Source of the DNA: Mesorhizobium sp. SOD10
GTDB taxonomy: Bacteria; Pseudomonadota; Alphaproteobacteria; Rhizobiales; Rhizobiaceae
Length of the DNA stretch: 64,000 nt
Assembly: GCA_000824805.1 (NCBI GenBank)
Contig: CCNA01000034.1
Location: forward strand, 682,001 to 746,000
Direction: 5' to 3'
Part shown: positions 45,205-54,664 of the stretch, piece after piece
How positions within the stretch are numbered: position 1 is the stretch's first letter
How the letters are laid out: every line of letters begins with the position of its first letter
The notes under the pieces: model-generated
Told to the model about the DNA's origin: nothing
Database searches by the model: none
What the model saw: only the letters and a program-made list of their open reading frames with translations
Program-made: the position numbers and the translations under genes

Positions 45205-45240
45205 GCCGGGCCCCTCTCCGGCCGCTTCGCGGCCACCGCT
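45205..45240. repeat. Small GC-rich hairpin repeat (TTC loop)
   Basis: Contains ggccgc-ttc-gcggcc (45220-45234) flanked by ctctcc and cacc. It is a divergent, inverted relative of the hairpin element at 15202-15231 and 52842-52871. It lies between the TPR and DoxX genes. Confidence 0.5.
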
Positions 45241-45271
45241 CCCCGCTTTGTGGGGCGAGGAAATAGACCCC

Positions 45272-45733
45272 TTACTTCGTCACCTTCGTGTCGATGGCCT
45301 GCTTGAGGTCGGAAAGCTCCTCGCATCCCGACGGACAGAGTTTTTGCAGCGAGGCGAGCTGCTCGTTGGCCTTGGCCATGTCGCCGGTCTCGACATAAAG
45401 CTCGCCCAGATATTCATGCGCGGCCTTGTGGTCGGGCTTAAGCTCCAGCGCCTTGGTGTAGTAGGTGAGCGAGGTCCGGTAGTCGCCGGTCTTGCGCAGC
45501 GTGAAGCCGAGCAGATTGTAGACGTCGGCCTGCTGGGTGTCCTGCGCGAGGTCGCGCAGGTCGGCCAGCGCGCCCTTATAGTCCTTGGCCTCGATCTTGG
45601 CCTTCACGGCCGTCAGGTCCGGCGCGTCGGCTCCTTCGATGTCGTCCACGGCATAGGCCGGAATGGCGATGGCGATGGGGGCCGCGGTCAGCACGGCAAT
45701 GGCGCCGAGCACCGCGAAAAGTGCGTGTTTCAT
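45272..45733 (-). CDS. Tetratricopeptide repeat secreted protein
   Basis: A 153-residue exported protein with a signal peptide (MKHALFAVLGAIAVLTAAPIAIAIPAYA). Three TPR-like units follow (DYKGALADLRDLAQDTQQA, ADVYNLLGFTLRKTGDYRTSLTYYTKALELKP, HKAAHEYLGELYVETGDMAKANEQL). Two cysteines near the end (CPSGC) could pair. It starts 37 bases after the MBL-fold gene in the same direction, so the two are probably one operon. It may serve as a periplasmic scaffold. Confidence 0.85.
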   Translation of the reverse strand: MKHALFAVLGAIAVLTAAPIAIAIPAYAVDDIEGADAPDLTAVKAKIEAKDYKGALADLRDLAQDTQQADVYNLLGFTLRKTGDYRTSLTYYTKALELKPDHKAAHEYLGELYVETGDMAKANEQLASLQKLCPSGCEELSDLKQAIDTKVTK

Positions 45734-45770
45734 GGGAGCTGTCGCTTTCTGTTCAGGATCCGATTTGAGA

Positions 45771-46742
45771 TCAGATCTCGGTTGGGGTGAAGGCGTAGGC
45801 GTTGCCGTCCTTGACGAAGCTGCCTGTGCCGGGGAACGGGAAGTGCGAGCCGCAGATGCGAACCTTGTCGGCGATCACCTGGTCGATGATCTTGTGGCGC
45901 GTGGTGATCGCCATCGGCCCGTCCTGGTCGTAGCTGCCCTGCCAGTCGGGATGCGGGGCGAGCAGCGCCGGGACATACATGGTGTCGGCCGAGACGAGGA
46001 ACTGCTCGGAGCCGGCATCGACATGATAGACTGAGTGTCCAGGCGTGTGGCCGGGCGCCGCCATGATGTGGATGCCGGGCACCACTTCCGCGCCGTCTTC
46101 GACCAGCTTCCAGTTCTTCCATTTCGGGAAGTTCTCGGCGATGCGTTTGCCCGCCGGCTTGCGGCCCTCCGGCAGCTTGGCGAGCCGGCCGGGATCGGTC
46201 CACCAATTGTATTCGGTGGCGTTGACGATCAGCTCGGCATTCGGGAACACCGGCGCGTTGGTGCCCTTCTCCATCAGGCCCCAGACATGGTCCGGATGGA
46301 AATGCGAGATCAGAATAGTGTCTATCGCCTTGTAGTCGATGCCGGCGGCTTTCATGTTGGCCAGCAGATGCGTGGCGTTGGCCTGCCACTGGCCGACGCC
46401 GGAGCCGGCGTCCATCATGATGGTGCGGCGGTTCATCTTAAGCACGACGACGGTGAGCGGGATCGGCATGAACTCGGTGGTCAGCCCCGCTTTGGCGAGC
46501 GCCGCCTTGGTGTCGTCGACCGACACGTCCTTGATGAAGGCCGGGTCATGGGGCTTGCGCCAGATGCCGTCATAGACGGCGGTGACCTCGAGCGAGCCGA
46601 CCTTGTATTTGTAGAAGCCGACCAGCGGCTCGACCGGAGTTTCAGCGTAAGCGGCGGGCACGAATTCCAGCTTGCCGGCAATGCCGAAGGCGGCAGCGGC
46701 GGCGGCGGAACCGAGTACCATTCGGCGTGTCATATTGAACAT
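45771..46742 (-). CDS. MBL-fold metallohydrolase with Tat signal
   Basis: A 323-residue exported metallo-beta-lactamase-fold enzyme. The N-terminus carries a twin-arginine signal (MTRRMVLGSAAAAAAFGIAG). The zinc motif ISHFHPDHVWG (HxHxDH) is near residue 144, GHTPGH near residue 217, the Asp in SADTMYV and the final His in CGSHFPFPG. The start at 46742 is preceded by agaggag six bases upstream. The substrate is unknown; lactonase or sulfur-compound hydrolase are possible. The next gene is a secreted TPR protein. Confidence 0.87.
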   Translation of the reverse strand: MFNMTRRMVLGSAAAAAAFGIAGKLEFVPAAYAETPVEPLVGFYKYKVGSLEVTAVYDGIWRKPHDPAFIKDVSVDDTKAALAKAGLTTEFMPIPLTVVVLKMNRRTIMMDAGSGVGQWQANATHLLANMKAAGIDYKAIDTILISHFHPDHVWGLMEKGTNAPVFPNAELIVNATEYNWWTDPGRLAKLPEGRKPAGKRIAENFPKWKNWKLVEDGAEVVPGIHIMAAPGHTPGHSVYHVDAGSEQFLVSADTMYVPALLAPHPDWQGSYDQDGPMAITTRHKIIDQVIADKVRICGSHFPFPGTGSFVKDGNAYAFTPTEI

Positions 46743-47081
46743 CGGAAGTCTCCTCTTCATGGCTTGCGGACGGCAATGTTCCTGTTTTCCCGGGAGCTCC
46801 TGGTCATCGCAGCATTCCTTCCGGGCGCGCGTGCCTGGGACGCCGGCCTCGCTACACAGCAAGACCGGGAAGGTCCGCCCTTTATTCCCGGGCCGGCGAA
46901 AAAAGTTCGGAAGAATGAAACCGTCAGTTAGGCGGCGTTAAGCATGGCTTCAATTTGTGGATCGAATGCGGGATGGAGGCCGCGATGCTGAGACTTTCGG
47001 CAGCCGCGGAAGTGTTGATTTAAGCACTTTCTACTAGGTTCGGCCGATGGATCGCCGTCCAGGAAAGGCATTCGGGTCGAC
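46743..47081. other. 339-base intergenic region upstream of the GGDEF/EAL gene
   Basis: Divergent region between the MBL-fold gene and the cyclic-di-GMP protein gene. An imperfect palindrome aagtgttgatttaagcactt lies at 47010-47029, and aggaaagg at 47061-47068 may be the ribosome site for the TTG start. No other feature is seen. Confidence 0.45.
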
Positions 47082-49715
47082 TTGATCAGAGCGGGTTTCA
47101 GTCTCGGCCGCGTCAGAGAGGCCGTTTTTTCTTCCGCCAATTTGCCGGCGGTGATTGCCTTCGTCGTGCTCCTGATCTGCGCGATCTTCGTCGACCAGCA
47201 GAACAAAAGGGTCTCGGACCAACTCACGCGCGCCGACGTCCTCTACAAGGTCAACATCATCCGCGCCAAGCTGGAAGGCAACATCAACGGCAATCTCCAG
47301 CTGGTTCAGGGCCTTGTCTCGGCCATCGTCACCGAGCCCTATATGGGGCAGCAGAGGTTTGCCTCCCTCGCCGCCAATCTCTTCAAGCAAAAATCGCAGC
47401 TGCGCAACATTGGCGGCGCGCCCGACCTTGTCATTTCGCTGATGTATCCGATGGAGGGCAACGAGAAGGCGATCGGGCTCGACTACCGAAAGAACGAGGC
47501 GCAACGCGTGGCGGCGCTTAGGGCGCGCGACCAACGCATATCCGTGCTTGCCGGCCCCGTCGACCTCAGACAGGGCGGGCGCGCCTTCATCGGCCGGATC
47601 CCTGTTTTCGTGCCGACAGCGGGCGGCGGCGATCGCTTCTGGGGCCTTGTCTCGGCGGCTATCGATATCGACCGGCTCTACGCCGCAAGCGGCCTCAGCG
47701 ATCCCGATCTCGACATAGATGTGGCACTTACCGGAAAGGACGCGCTCGGCGGTGACGGCCAACGCTTCTTCGGTGGCGCCGATATCGTCAAGAACAATCC
47801 GGTGAAGGCAGAAGTGCAGCTGCCGTTCGGTTCCTGGCAGATATCGGCAATCCCCAAGGGCGGTTGGCCGACCGTGCCGAAGAACGAGCGGGTCTTGCAG
47901 GCTCTCATGGGGCTCGCCGCCGCGCTGGTAGTGCTGCCCATCCTGGTGGCCGGGCGGCTGTTCGGCGAAAGGCAGAAAAACTACGCGGAACTGAGGCGCC
48001 TGTCCGGAAGGCTGGAACTGGCGCTGGAGGCCTCGGGCATCGGGGTATGGGAGCAAGACCTCGTCACTGACGAGCTGCTGTGGGACGATCGCGTCCACGA
48101 GATCTACAGCAAGCCTGCCGACGGAAAAGCGCGCGGCTACGACGACTGGGCACTGGCGGTCCACCCCGAGGATATCGCACGGGCGCAGCGCGAGTTCGAC
48201 CTTGCCGTGGCCGCAAAGGGTCCCTACTCCTCGCAGTACCGGCTGCTTCGCCCGGACGGCACCGTGCGCCACGTCCGCGCGCGTGCAAGCTATTTTCAGG
48301 ACAGCGACGGCACGCCGAAGATGATCGGCGCAGAATGGGACGTGACGAGCGACGTGCTGCTCAACGAAACCCTGGTGCGGGAGCGCCAGCTTTCCGAGTC
48401 GAAGAACGCCGAGCTGGAAATGGCCAATGCTCGGATCGAGCACGTGGCGCTGCACGATTCACTGACCGGCTTGCCGAACCGCCGCTATCTCGACCAGATG
48501 CTGGCCGAAAGTAGCCCGCTCGACGGCAACGCCGCGCTGTTGCATCTGGACCTCGACCGCTTCAAGCACATCAACGACACGCTAGGCCACGCGGCGGGCG
48601 ACGCCATGCTGATGCATGCTTCGAAGGTCATCAAAGCCAATGCCGGGGCATCCGATTTCGTCGCGCGCATCGGCGGCGATGAATTCGTTGTGGTGAGCCA
48701 TGGGCGCGGCGAAGAGAAGCTCGCCTCGCTCGCCGATCGCATTATCGAGGAAATGCGCCAGCCGGTCGACTATCAGGGCCACCAGTGCCGGTTCGGCGTG
48801 AGCATCGGCATCGCGGCCAATAAGGGCGTCGATGCAAGGCAGCTGCTGGTCAATGCGGACCTTGCCCTCTACCGGGCAAAGAGCCGCGGCCGCAATCGCT
48901 ACGAGTTCTTCAACGAAGAGCTGCAAAGCGAGATCGTGAAGACCAAGCAGACAGCCGACGAGATCCTCAGCGGGCTCGAAGCCAACGAGTTCGTTGCCTT
49001 TTATCAGCCGCAGTTCGACGCCAACACGCTGGAGATCGTCGGCGTCGAGGCTCTGTCACGCTGGCTGCATCCACGACGCGGCACCCTCACCCCAGACCTC
49101 TTTCTAAGGGTGGCGGAGGAACTGAACGTCGTCTCGCTTATCGACCGGGCGGTCCTCGGGCAGGCGCTGGAGAATTTCCGGCGCTGGTCGCTCGACGGTC
49201 TCAATATTCCCCGTGTGTCGGTCAACGTCTCGGCAAGACGCCTGGAGGACAAGGACCTGATCGATAGCCTGCGCCAGCTCGCTATCGAGGAAGGAACCGT
49301 GTCGTTCGAGCTCGTGGAGTCGATTTTCCTCGACGAGAACGACGACCTGGTCTCCTGGAACATCGAACAGATCAAGGAACTCGGCATTGATATCGAGATC
49401 GACGATTTCGGCACAGGCCATGCGTCGGTCGTCAGCCTGCTGAAGCTGCAGCCGCGCCGCCTTAAGATCGATCGCCAGCTCATCACGCCTATCACGGCCT
49501 CGAGGGCTCAGCGCCGGCTCGTGTCGTCGATCATCGAGATCGGCAAGTCGCTCGGTATCGAGGTGGTGGCCGAAGGCGTCGAAACGATGGAGCATGCGCG
49601 CATCCTCAAGGAACTCGGCTGCGACATACTGCAGGGCTTCGCTTTCGGCCGTCCGATGGACAGTGAGGCCTTCAGAGCCTTCGCTCAATCCCGCAAATGG
49701 CTGGCGGCGGGCTGA
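47082..49715 (+). CDS. CHASE-like/PAS/GGDEF/EAL cyclic-di-GMP protein
   Basis: An 877-residue membrane signalling protein. A first helix (residues 20-40), a periplasmic sensor domain of CHASE type (about 45-275, with RVAALRARDQRISVLAGPVDL) and a second helix near 285-300 are followed by a PAS domain (about 315-430), GGDEF near residue 530 (RIGGDEFVVV, complete motif) and EAL near residue 657 (EALSRWLHP), with the later catalytic blocks DDFGTGHASV and EGVETMEHA intact. Both synthesis and hydrolysis of c-di-GMP are possible. Translation probably begins at TTG 47082. Confidence 0.9.
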   Translation: MIRAGFSLGRVREAVFSSANLPAVIAFVVLLICAIFVDQQNKRVSDQLTRADVLYKVNIIRAKLEGNINGNLQLVQGLVSAIVTEPYMGQQRFASLAANLFKQKSQLRNIGGAPDLVISLMYPMEGNEKAIGLDYRKNEAQRVAALRARDQRISVLAGPVDLRQGGRAFIGRIPVFVPTAGGGDRFWGLVSAAIDIDRLYAASGLSDPDLDIDVALTGKDALGGDGQRFFGGADIVKNNPVKAEVQLPFGSWQISAIPKGGWPTVPKNERVLQALMGLAAALVVLPILVAGRLFGERQKNYAELRRLSGRLELALEASGIGVWEQDLVTDELLWDDRVHEIYSKPADGKARGYDDWALAVHPEDIARAQREFDLAVAAKGPYSSQYRLLRPDGTVRHVRARASYFQDSDGTPKMIGAEWDVTSDVLLNETLVRERQLSESKNAELEMANARIEHVALHDSLTGLPNRRYLDQMLAESSPLDGNAALLHLDLDRFKHINDTLGHAAGDAMLMHASKVIKANAGASDFVARIGGDEFVVVSHGRGEEKLASLADRIIEEMRQPVDYQGHQCRFGVSIGIAANKGVDARQLLVNADLALYRAKSRGRNRYEFFNEELQSEIVKTKQTADEILSGLEANEFVAFYQPQFDANTLEIVGVEALSRWLHPRRGTLTPDLFLRVAEELNVVSLIDRAVLGQALENFRRWSLDGLNIPRVSVNVSARRLEDKDLIDSLRQLAIEEGTVSFELVESIFLDENDDLVSWNIEQIKELGIDIEIDDFGTGHASVVSLLKLQPRRLKIDRQLITPITASRAQRRLVSSIIEIGKSLGIEVVAEGVETMEHARILKELGCDILQGFAFGRPMDSEAFRAFAQSRKWLAAG

Positions 49716-49864
49716 CGCAAGACTCATCCCAGTTACGTTCTGCCGCATAGAAACGCTGCGATCGACGTCATCGAACTGTCACACCCAAACGGGTGGCGCG
49801 TGCTAGAAACATGGCCTGGCCGCCCCCCGCGACCCCGACCGCCCCAAGAGCCGGCAAACCCGCC

Positions 49865-50860
49865 ATGAACATCGCCCTCCCTGCCGAAGGCACCGACCTC
49901 TCGCCCTATTTGCCGGACGAACACGGGCTGTTCTTCATCTACCATTTCAGGGCCGATGGCTCCCCCACCGAGGACCCCGCCGAGGCGCATTGGAGCTGGC
50001 GCAGCTACCAGATCACCGACATGCGCGCCCGCCAGGAGATCGGCGCCGACCAGGCCCTGCCGGCGCCGGTGCGCGATGCCTTCCTATCGCCCAGCCATGG
50101 CTGCCAGATCGATTTCGAGGACGACTTCCTCTATGGCGACCTGCCCGACCTCAGGCACGATTTCGCCGAGGCGCGCGGTCTCACTCATTTCCGCTTCGCC
50201 TTCAACGACAGGATGCTGGTCGGCGCCCGCAAGCAGCCGCTGGAGTCGATCGACAAGATCCGCAAGCTGGTGGAGAGCGGCACGCGAAAATTCCGCACGC
50301 CGGCCGAGTTGATCGAGGCGGTGATGGGCCAGTCGTTCGACGGCATGGCGGCCGAGCTCGACAAGATGGGCGACACGCTCGACGGCATCGAGGATCGTAT
50401 CGTGTGCGATGCATGGCACAATGAGCGCCAGGCGCTGGTCGACGCGCGCCGGCAGCTGGTGCTCATCCACCGGCAGATGGCGACGCTCACCAACCTTTTC
50501 CGCCACCTCGACCATTCGCATCGCAACGAGCTTCCGGACCCGATCAACGACATGGCGACGAGGCTTTCGCACCGGGCCCATACGCTCCATCACGACGGCG
50601 AGCAATTGCAGGCGCGAACAAGGCTGCTGCAGGACGAGCTGATGGCGAAGCTCACCGAGCAGTCGAACCAGCTGCTCTATATCCTCTCCGTCATGACGGC
50701 GGTGCTGCTGCCGATGACCATCATCTCCGGCCTGTTCGGCATGAATGTCGGCGGAGTGCCGCTGGTCGACATGCCGTCCGGATTCTGGGTGGTGACGGCG
50801 ATCTCGGTCGTCATCGCCGCCATCGTCTATATGGTCGTGCGACGGTTGGGGCGGGTCTGA
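49865..50860 (+). CDS. CorA/ZntB-type divalent metal transporter
   Basis: A 331-residue member of the CorA/ZntB superfamily. A large cytoplasmic domain includes the long helices (FDGMAAELDKMGDTLDGIEDRIV, ALVDARRQLVLIHRQMATLTNL), and two membrane helices follow at the C-terminus. The selectivity motif GMN is present in ISGLFGMNVGGVPL, which is the ZntB-like form. Cation and direction cannot be told. The ATG at 49865 is preferred; in-frame starts at 49811 and 49793 would add a Pro/Ala-rich lead. It ends three bases from the convergent GST gene. Confidence 0.87.
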   Translation: MNIALPAEGTDLSPYLPDEHGLFFIYHFRADGSPTEDPAEAHWSWRSYQITDMRARQEIGADQALPAPVRDAFLSPSHGCQIDFEDDFLYGDLPDLRHDFAEARGLTHFRFAFNDRMLVGARKQPLESIDKIRKLVESGTRKFRTPAELIEAVMGQSFDGMAAELDKMGDTLDGIEDRIVCDAWHNERQALVDARRQLVLIHRQMATLTNLFRHLDHSHRNELPDPINDMATRLSHRAHTLHHDGEQLQARTRLLQDELMAKLTEQSNQLLYILSVMTAVLLPMTIISGLFGMNVGGVPLVDMPSGFWVVTAISVVIAAIVYMVVRRLGRV

Positions 50861-50863
50861 GGC

Positions 50864-51550
50864 CTACCCGGTTGCCCGCAGATCCTTGACGATCGTGCCG
50901 GCGGCCTGGACTTCGGCTTCGTGGCCCGGCTCGCGCCACGTCTCGGCAAGTCCGGCCGCGTACCACTCGCGCATGGCCTGCAGGTCGAGCAGCCGCTGCG
51001 GATAGGCAGCCGCTTCGCCTTCGAACGTCAGGCCATAGGATTGCGCCCTGAATGCGATGGGGGCGAAGAAGGCATCGACGGCACCAAAACGGTCGCCGGC
51101 CAGGAACGGTCCGCCGAAACGCGCAAGGCCATCGTTCCACAAGTCTCCCATGCGGAAGATGTCGTGCTTCAGCGCACCGGACATCGGCAACGGCTCGACC
51201 CGCACGCCGCAGCTCATCGGGCAGAGATTGCGCATCGCGGTGAAGCTCGAATGCATTTCGGCGGCGGCCGACCGTGCCCAGGCGCGCGCCCTGGCGTCCG
51301 ACGGCCACACGCCCTCGTGACGCTCGGCCAGATATTCGACGATCGAGAGCGAATCCCACACCGCCCATCCGTCATCCACAAGGCACGGGACGCGGCCATT
51401 CGGCGAGAACGACCGGTAGAGGTCGAAACTCGGTCCGCTCGGAAACGGCGTCAGCCGCTCCTCGAAAGGAATGCCGAGGACACGCATCAGCAGCCATGGC
51501 CGCAACGACCAGGACGAATAGTTCTTGTTGCCGATATGCAGAACGTACAT
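50864..51550 (-). CDS. Glutathione S-transferase family protein
   Basis: A 228-residue GST. The thioredoxin-like N-terminal domain begins MYVLHIGNKNYSSWSLRPWLLMRVLG, with a Ser at the usual catalytic position and the cis-Pro region SPNGRVPCLVDDG, then DSLSIVEYLAERH. The helical C-terminal domain follows. The acceptor substrate is unknown. It is convergent with the CorA-type gene, and the two stops are a few bases apart. Confidence 0.88.
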   Translation of the reverse strand: MYVLHIGNKNYSSWSLRPWLLMRVLGIPFEERLTPFPSGPSFDLYRSFSPNGRVPCLVDDGWAVWDSLSIVEYLAERHEGVWPSDARARAWARSAAAEMHSSFTAMRNLCPMSCGVRVEPLPMSGALKHDIFRMGDLWNDGLARFGGPFLAGDRFGAVDAFFAPIAFRAQSYGLTFEGEAAAYPQRLLDLQAMREWYAAGLAETWREPGHEAEVQAAGTIVKDLRATG

Positions 51551-51606
51551 CGGGCGCCTCTTTCCTGTTCAACGCAATTCCAGACGCAAAAGCGTTGCGC
51601 GCATCT

Positions 51607-52536
51607 CTATCTTGTTGCGGGCGCCGGCGGGCGAACCTCACGGCCCCTGAACATCGACCAGCTATACATAGCCAGGGCCGTCCAGATCAGCGCGAAAGCG
51701 ATTGCCTGCGTAGCGCCGAACGGTTCGTCGAAGATGAGCACCGCGATCAGGAACACCATAGTCGGCGCGATATATTGCATGATGCCGATGGTGGACAGGC
51801 GCAGCAGCCTGGCGCCGAAAGCAAACAGCAGCAGCGGCACCGCGGTGATCGGGCCGCAGCCGATCAGCAGGGCCGTATCGGCACCGGTGCTGGAGATGAA
51901 ATGATCCTGGCCGGTGGCGATCAGGTAGACAATGTAGCAAAGCGCCGGCACTGAAAGCAAAAGCACTTCGAGCAGGAAACCCTGGCTTGGGCCGATCGGC
52001 AGCGTCTTGCGGAAAAAGCCGTAGGCGGCGAAGGAGAAGGCGAGCGCCAGCGACACCCAGGGCAGCTTGCCGGCCTCGACGGTGAGCACCGTCACCGCGA
52101 TCGCGGCCAGCGCCACCGCGACGATCTGCAAGCGGCCGAGCCGCTCGCCGAGCAGCACTGCCCCGACGACGATGACCACCAGCGGATTGATGTAGTAGCC
52201 GAGCGCCGTCTCGACCGTGCGGCCAACCGAGATCGCCCAGACATAGATGCCCCAGTTGAGCGAGATCAGCACCGCCGTGAGCGCGGCCATGGCAAGGCTT
52301 TTGGGCGAGCGGATCGCCGCCTTGAAGTCGGCGGTGCGGCCGGCCCAGATGAGCACTGCCGCCGCGATCGGCACCGACCAGACGACGCGGTTGGCGATCA
52401 CCTCTGCAAGCGGTAGATGCGCCACCGCCTTCATGTAGAAGGGCAGCAATCCCCAAAGGAAATAGGCGCCAAGCGCCAGGAGGAAGCCGCGCCGGGCCCT
52501 GGCATCGTGATCGAGATCGGCTGTAGCGGTCACCAT
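51607..52536 (-). CDS. rarD: EamA family transporter RarD
   Basis: A 309-residue DMT-superfamily protein with ten membrane segments. The RarD subfamily is shown by GAYFLWGLLPFYMKAVAHLPL and the ISLNWGIYVWAISVGRTVETALGYYINPLV block. Function is not established beyond chloramphenicol-sensitivity links in other bacteria. A 458-base gap with repeat hairpins lies upstream, before the end of cimA. Confidence 0.9.
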   Translation of the reverse strand: MVTATADLDHDARARRGFLLALGAYFLWGLLPFYMKAVAHLPLAEVIANRVVWSVPIAAAVLIWAGRTADFKAAIRSPKSLAMAALTAVLISLNWGIYVWAISVGRTVETALGYYINPLVVIVVGAVLLGERLGRLQIVAVALAAIAVTVLTVEAGKLPWVSLALAFSFAAYGFFRKTLPIGPSQGFLLEVLLLSVPALCYIVYLIATGQDHFISSTGADTALLIGCGPITAVPLLLFAFGARLLRLSTIGIMQYIAPTMVFLIAVLIFDEPFGATQAIAFALIWTALAMYSWSMFRGREVRPPAPATR

Positions 52537-52994
52537 GGCCTAACGCTATGGCCCAGCGGACCGCTCAAGACCATCACAAAATTATGATGGATCAACCGAC
52601 TTTTGGTGATGGTTCAAGCGGGCGCTGCCTCCTCGCCCCACGCAGTGGGCCACGCTGTGCACAGATCTTCTGTGGCTGGCGCGACTGATCGAGCCTCAGC
52701 TTGATTGCCACGTGGTTCCCCCAATCCGTCGCTGCTTCGCAGCGCCACCTTTCCCCCTCCGGAGAGAAAGGAAGGGAGCGCTGCTGGACGAGCGTTGGCG
52801 GCAAAAGGCTTGGCGCCTTTCCTCTACCCCGTCGATCGGGGGAGAGGTGGCTCGGCGAAGCCGAGACGGAGTGGGGGTCGACCAGCGCTACATTGGACAA
52901 TGCATGCGCCAAGCTGCCATGCACGCTATCGCCACAGGCCAGCCGCCTGGAAATGTGTGCATACCGCAGCCGAAGTGGGGAGGGGCGCCTTAGG
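52537..52994. repeat. Intergenic region with two inverted hairpin repeats
   Basis: Between rarD and cimA. A hairpin element lies at 52726-52750 (ccgtcgctgcttcgcagcgc) and an inverted relative at 52842-52871 (gaggtggctcggcgaagccg and onward), whose 30 bases are identical to 15202-15231. The roughly 90 bases between carry tttccccctccggagagaaa, another short inverted repeat. No gene is supported. Confidence 0.75.
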
Positions 52995-54611
52995 TCACTC
53001 CGCCGCCACCAGTCCGGCCATCTCGCGGTTCTTCATCAACTTGTAGACGATCGAATCCATCAGCGCCTGGAAGGAGGCATCGATAATGTTTTCCGACACG
53101 CCGACCGTCCACCAGCGGGCGCCGGTGGAATCGTGCGATTCGACCAGGACGCGGGTGATGGCCTCGGTGCCGCCGTTGAGGATGCGCACCTTGAAGTCGG
53201 CGAGCTCGAGGTCGACGATCTCGCTCTGGTATTTGCCCAGATCCTTGCGCAGCGCGATGTCGAGCGCATTGACCGGGCCGTGGCCTTCGGCCACCGACAT
53301 CTTCTCCTCGCCGTCGATCTCGACTTTCACGATCGCTTCGGAGACGGTCTTCAGATTGCCGTTGGCGTCGAAGCGGCGCTCGACCATGCAGCGGAAGGAG
53401 GTGACGCTGAAGAACTCGGGCAGGCCGTGCAGCATCTTGCGCGCCAAGAGCTCGAAGGAGGCGTCGGCGCCTTCATAGGCATAGCCTTCGGCCTCGCGCT
53501 CCTTGACGACCGCGATCAGGGAGTCGAGCCGGTGGTCGTCCCTGGGCACCTCGATGCCGCGCCGCTTCAGCTCGGCGAGGAAATTTGCCTTGCCGCCCTG
53601 GTCGGAGACCATGACGCGGCGGCGGTTGCCGACGGCTTCCGGGGGCACGTGTTCATAGGTGGCCGGCTCCTTGGCCAAAGCCGAGGCATGGATGCCGGCC
53701 TTGGTCGCGAAGGCGGAGGACCCGACATAGGGCGCCTGCGCTTCCGGCGCGCGGTTGAGCAATTCGTCGAAGGCCCGCGAAAGCCTGGATATTCCTGTCA
53801 GATCTTCGGCCGAAATGCCGGTTTCGAAGGTGTCGGCGAAGGCCGGCTTCAGCGCAAGCGTCGGAATGATGGTGATCAGGTTGGCGTTGCCGCAGCGCTC
53901 GCCGATGCCGTTCAGCGTGCCCTGGATCTGGCGCACGCCGGCCTCGACGGCGGCAAGGGAATTCGCCACCGCCTGGCCGGTGTCGTCATGGGCGTGGATG
54001 CCGAGATGGTCGCCGGGAATGCCGCCGGCGATCACCTTTTCGACGATGGCGCGCACTTCCGAAGGAAGAGTGCCGCCATTGGTGTCGCACAGCACCACCC
54101 AGCGCGCGCCGGCATCATAAGCGGTTTTGGCGCAGGCCAGCGCGTAATCGGGATTGGCCTTGAAGCCGTCGAAGAAATGCTCGCAGTCGACCATCGCTTC
54201 CTTGCCGGCGGCGACAGCCGTCTCGACCGAGCTCTTGATCGACTCCAGGTTCTCCTCGTTGGTGCAGCCGAGCGCGACGCGGACATGATAGTCCCAGCTC
54301 TTGGCGACGAAGCAGATGGCGTCGGACTTCGACTGCACGAGCGCCGCCAGCCCCGGGTCGTTGGAGGCCGACACCCCTGCCCGCTTGGTCATGCCGAAGG
54401 CGACGAATTTCGCGCTCTCAGTCCGCTTCTTCTGGAAGAAGGCGGTGTCGGTCGGGTTGGCGCCCGGATAGCCGCCCTCGACATAGTCGATGCCGAACTC
54501 ATCGAGCAGCTTGGCGATCGCGATCTTGTCCTCGACCGAAAAGTCGATGCCCGGCGTCTGCTGGCCGTCGCGGAGGGTCGTGTCGAAGAGGTAGAGGCGT
54601 TGCTTTGTCAT
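52995..54611 (-). CDS. cimA: Citramalate synthase
   Basis: A 538-residue enzyme of the LeuA/CimA family that condenses pyruvate and acetyl-CoA to citramalate on a route to isoleucine, with an alternative of 2-isopropylmalate-type activity. The catalytic TIM barrel shows YLFDTTLRDGQQTPGIDFS at the N-terminus and HLGIHAHDDTGQAV with ERCGNANLITI; the C-terminal allosteric LeuA-dimer region is present (IRKDL-like blocks, DLELADFKVRI). Length fits CimA rather than LeuA. It is the last gene of the cysS-to-cimA gene string. Confidence 0.92.
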   Translation of the reverse strand: MTKQRLYLFDTTLRDGQQTPGIDFSVEDKIAIAKLLDEFGIDYVEGGYPGANPTDTAFFQKKRTESAKFVAFGMTKRAGVSASNDPGLAALVQSKSDAICFVAKSWDYHVRVALGCTNEENLESIKSSVETAVAAGKEAMVDCEHFFDGFKANPDYALACAKTAYDAGARWVVLCDTNGGTLPSEVRAIVEKVIAGGIPGDHLGIHAHDDTGQAVANSLAAVEAGVRQIQGTLNGIGERCGNANLITIIPTLALKPAFADTFETGISAEDLTGISRLSRAFDELLNRAPEAQAPYVGSSAFATKAGIHASALAKEPATYEHVPPEAVGNRRRVMVSDQGGKANFLAELKRRGIEVPRDDHRLDSLIAVVKEREAEGYAYEGADASFELLARKMLHGLPEFFSVTSFRCMVERRFDANGNLKTVSEAIVKVEIDGEEKMSVAEGHGPVNALDIALRKDLGKYQSEIVDLELADFKVRILNGGTEAITRVLVESHDSTGARWWTVGVSENIIDASFQALMDSIVYKLMKNREMAGLVAAE

Positions 54612-54664
54612 GGCAGTAGCTCGAAATGCCGCGCTCCTTCACCATGGAGCGCGAACGTGCATCA

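Noticed and set aside
45771..46742. Calling the MBL-fold enzyme an AHL lactonase for quorum quenching
   Set aside because: The HxHxDH site is shared by many MBL enzymes; the Tat signal and flanking TPR gene give no specific support.
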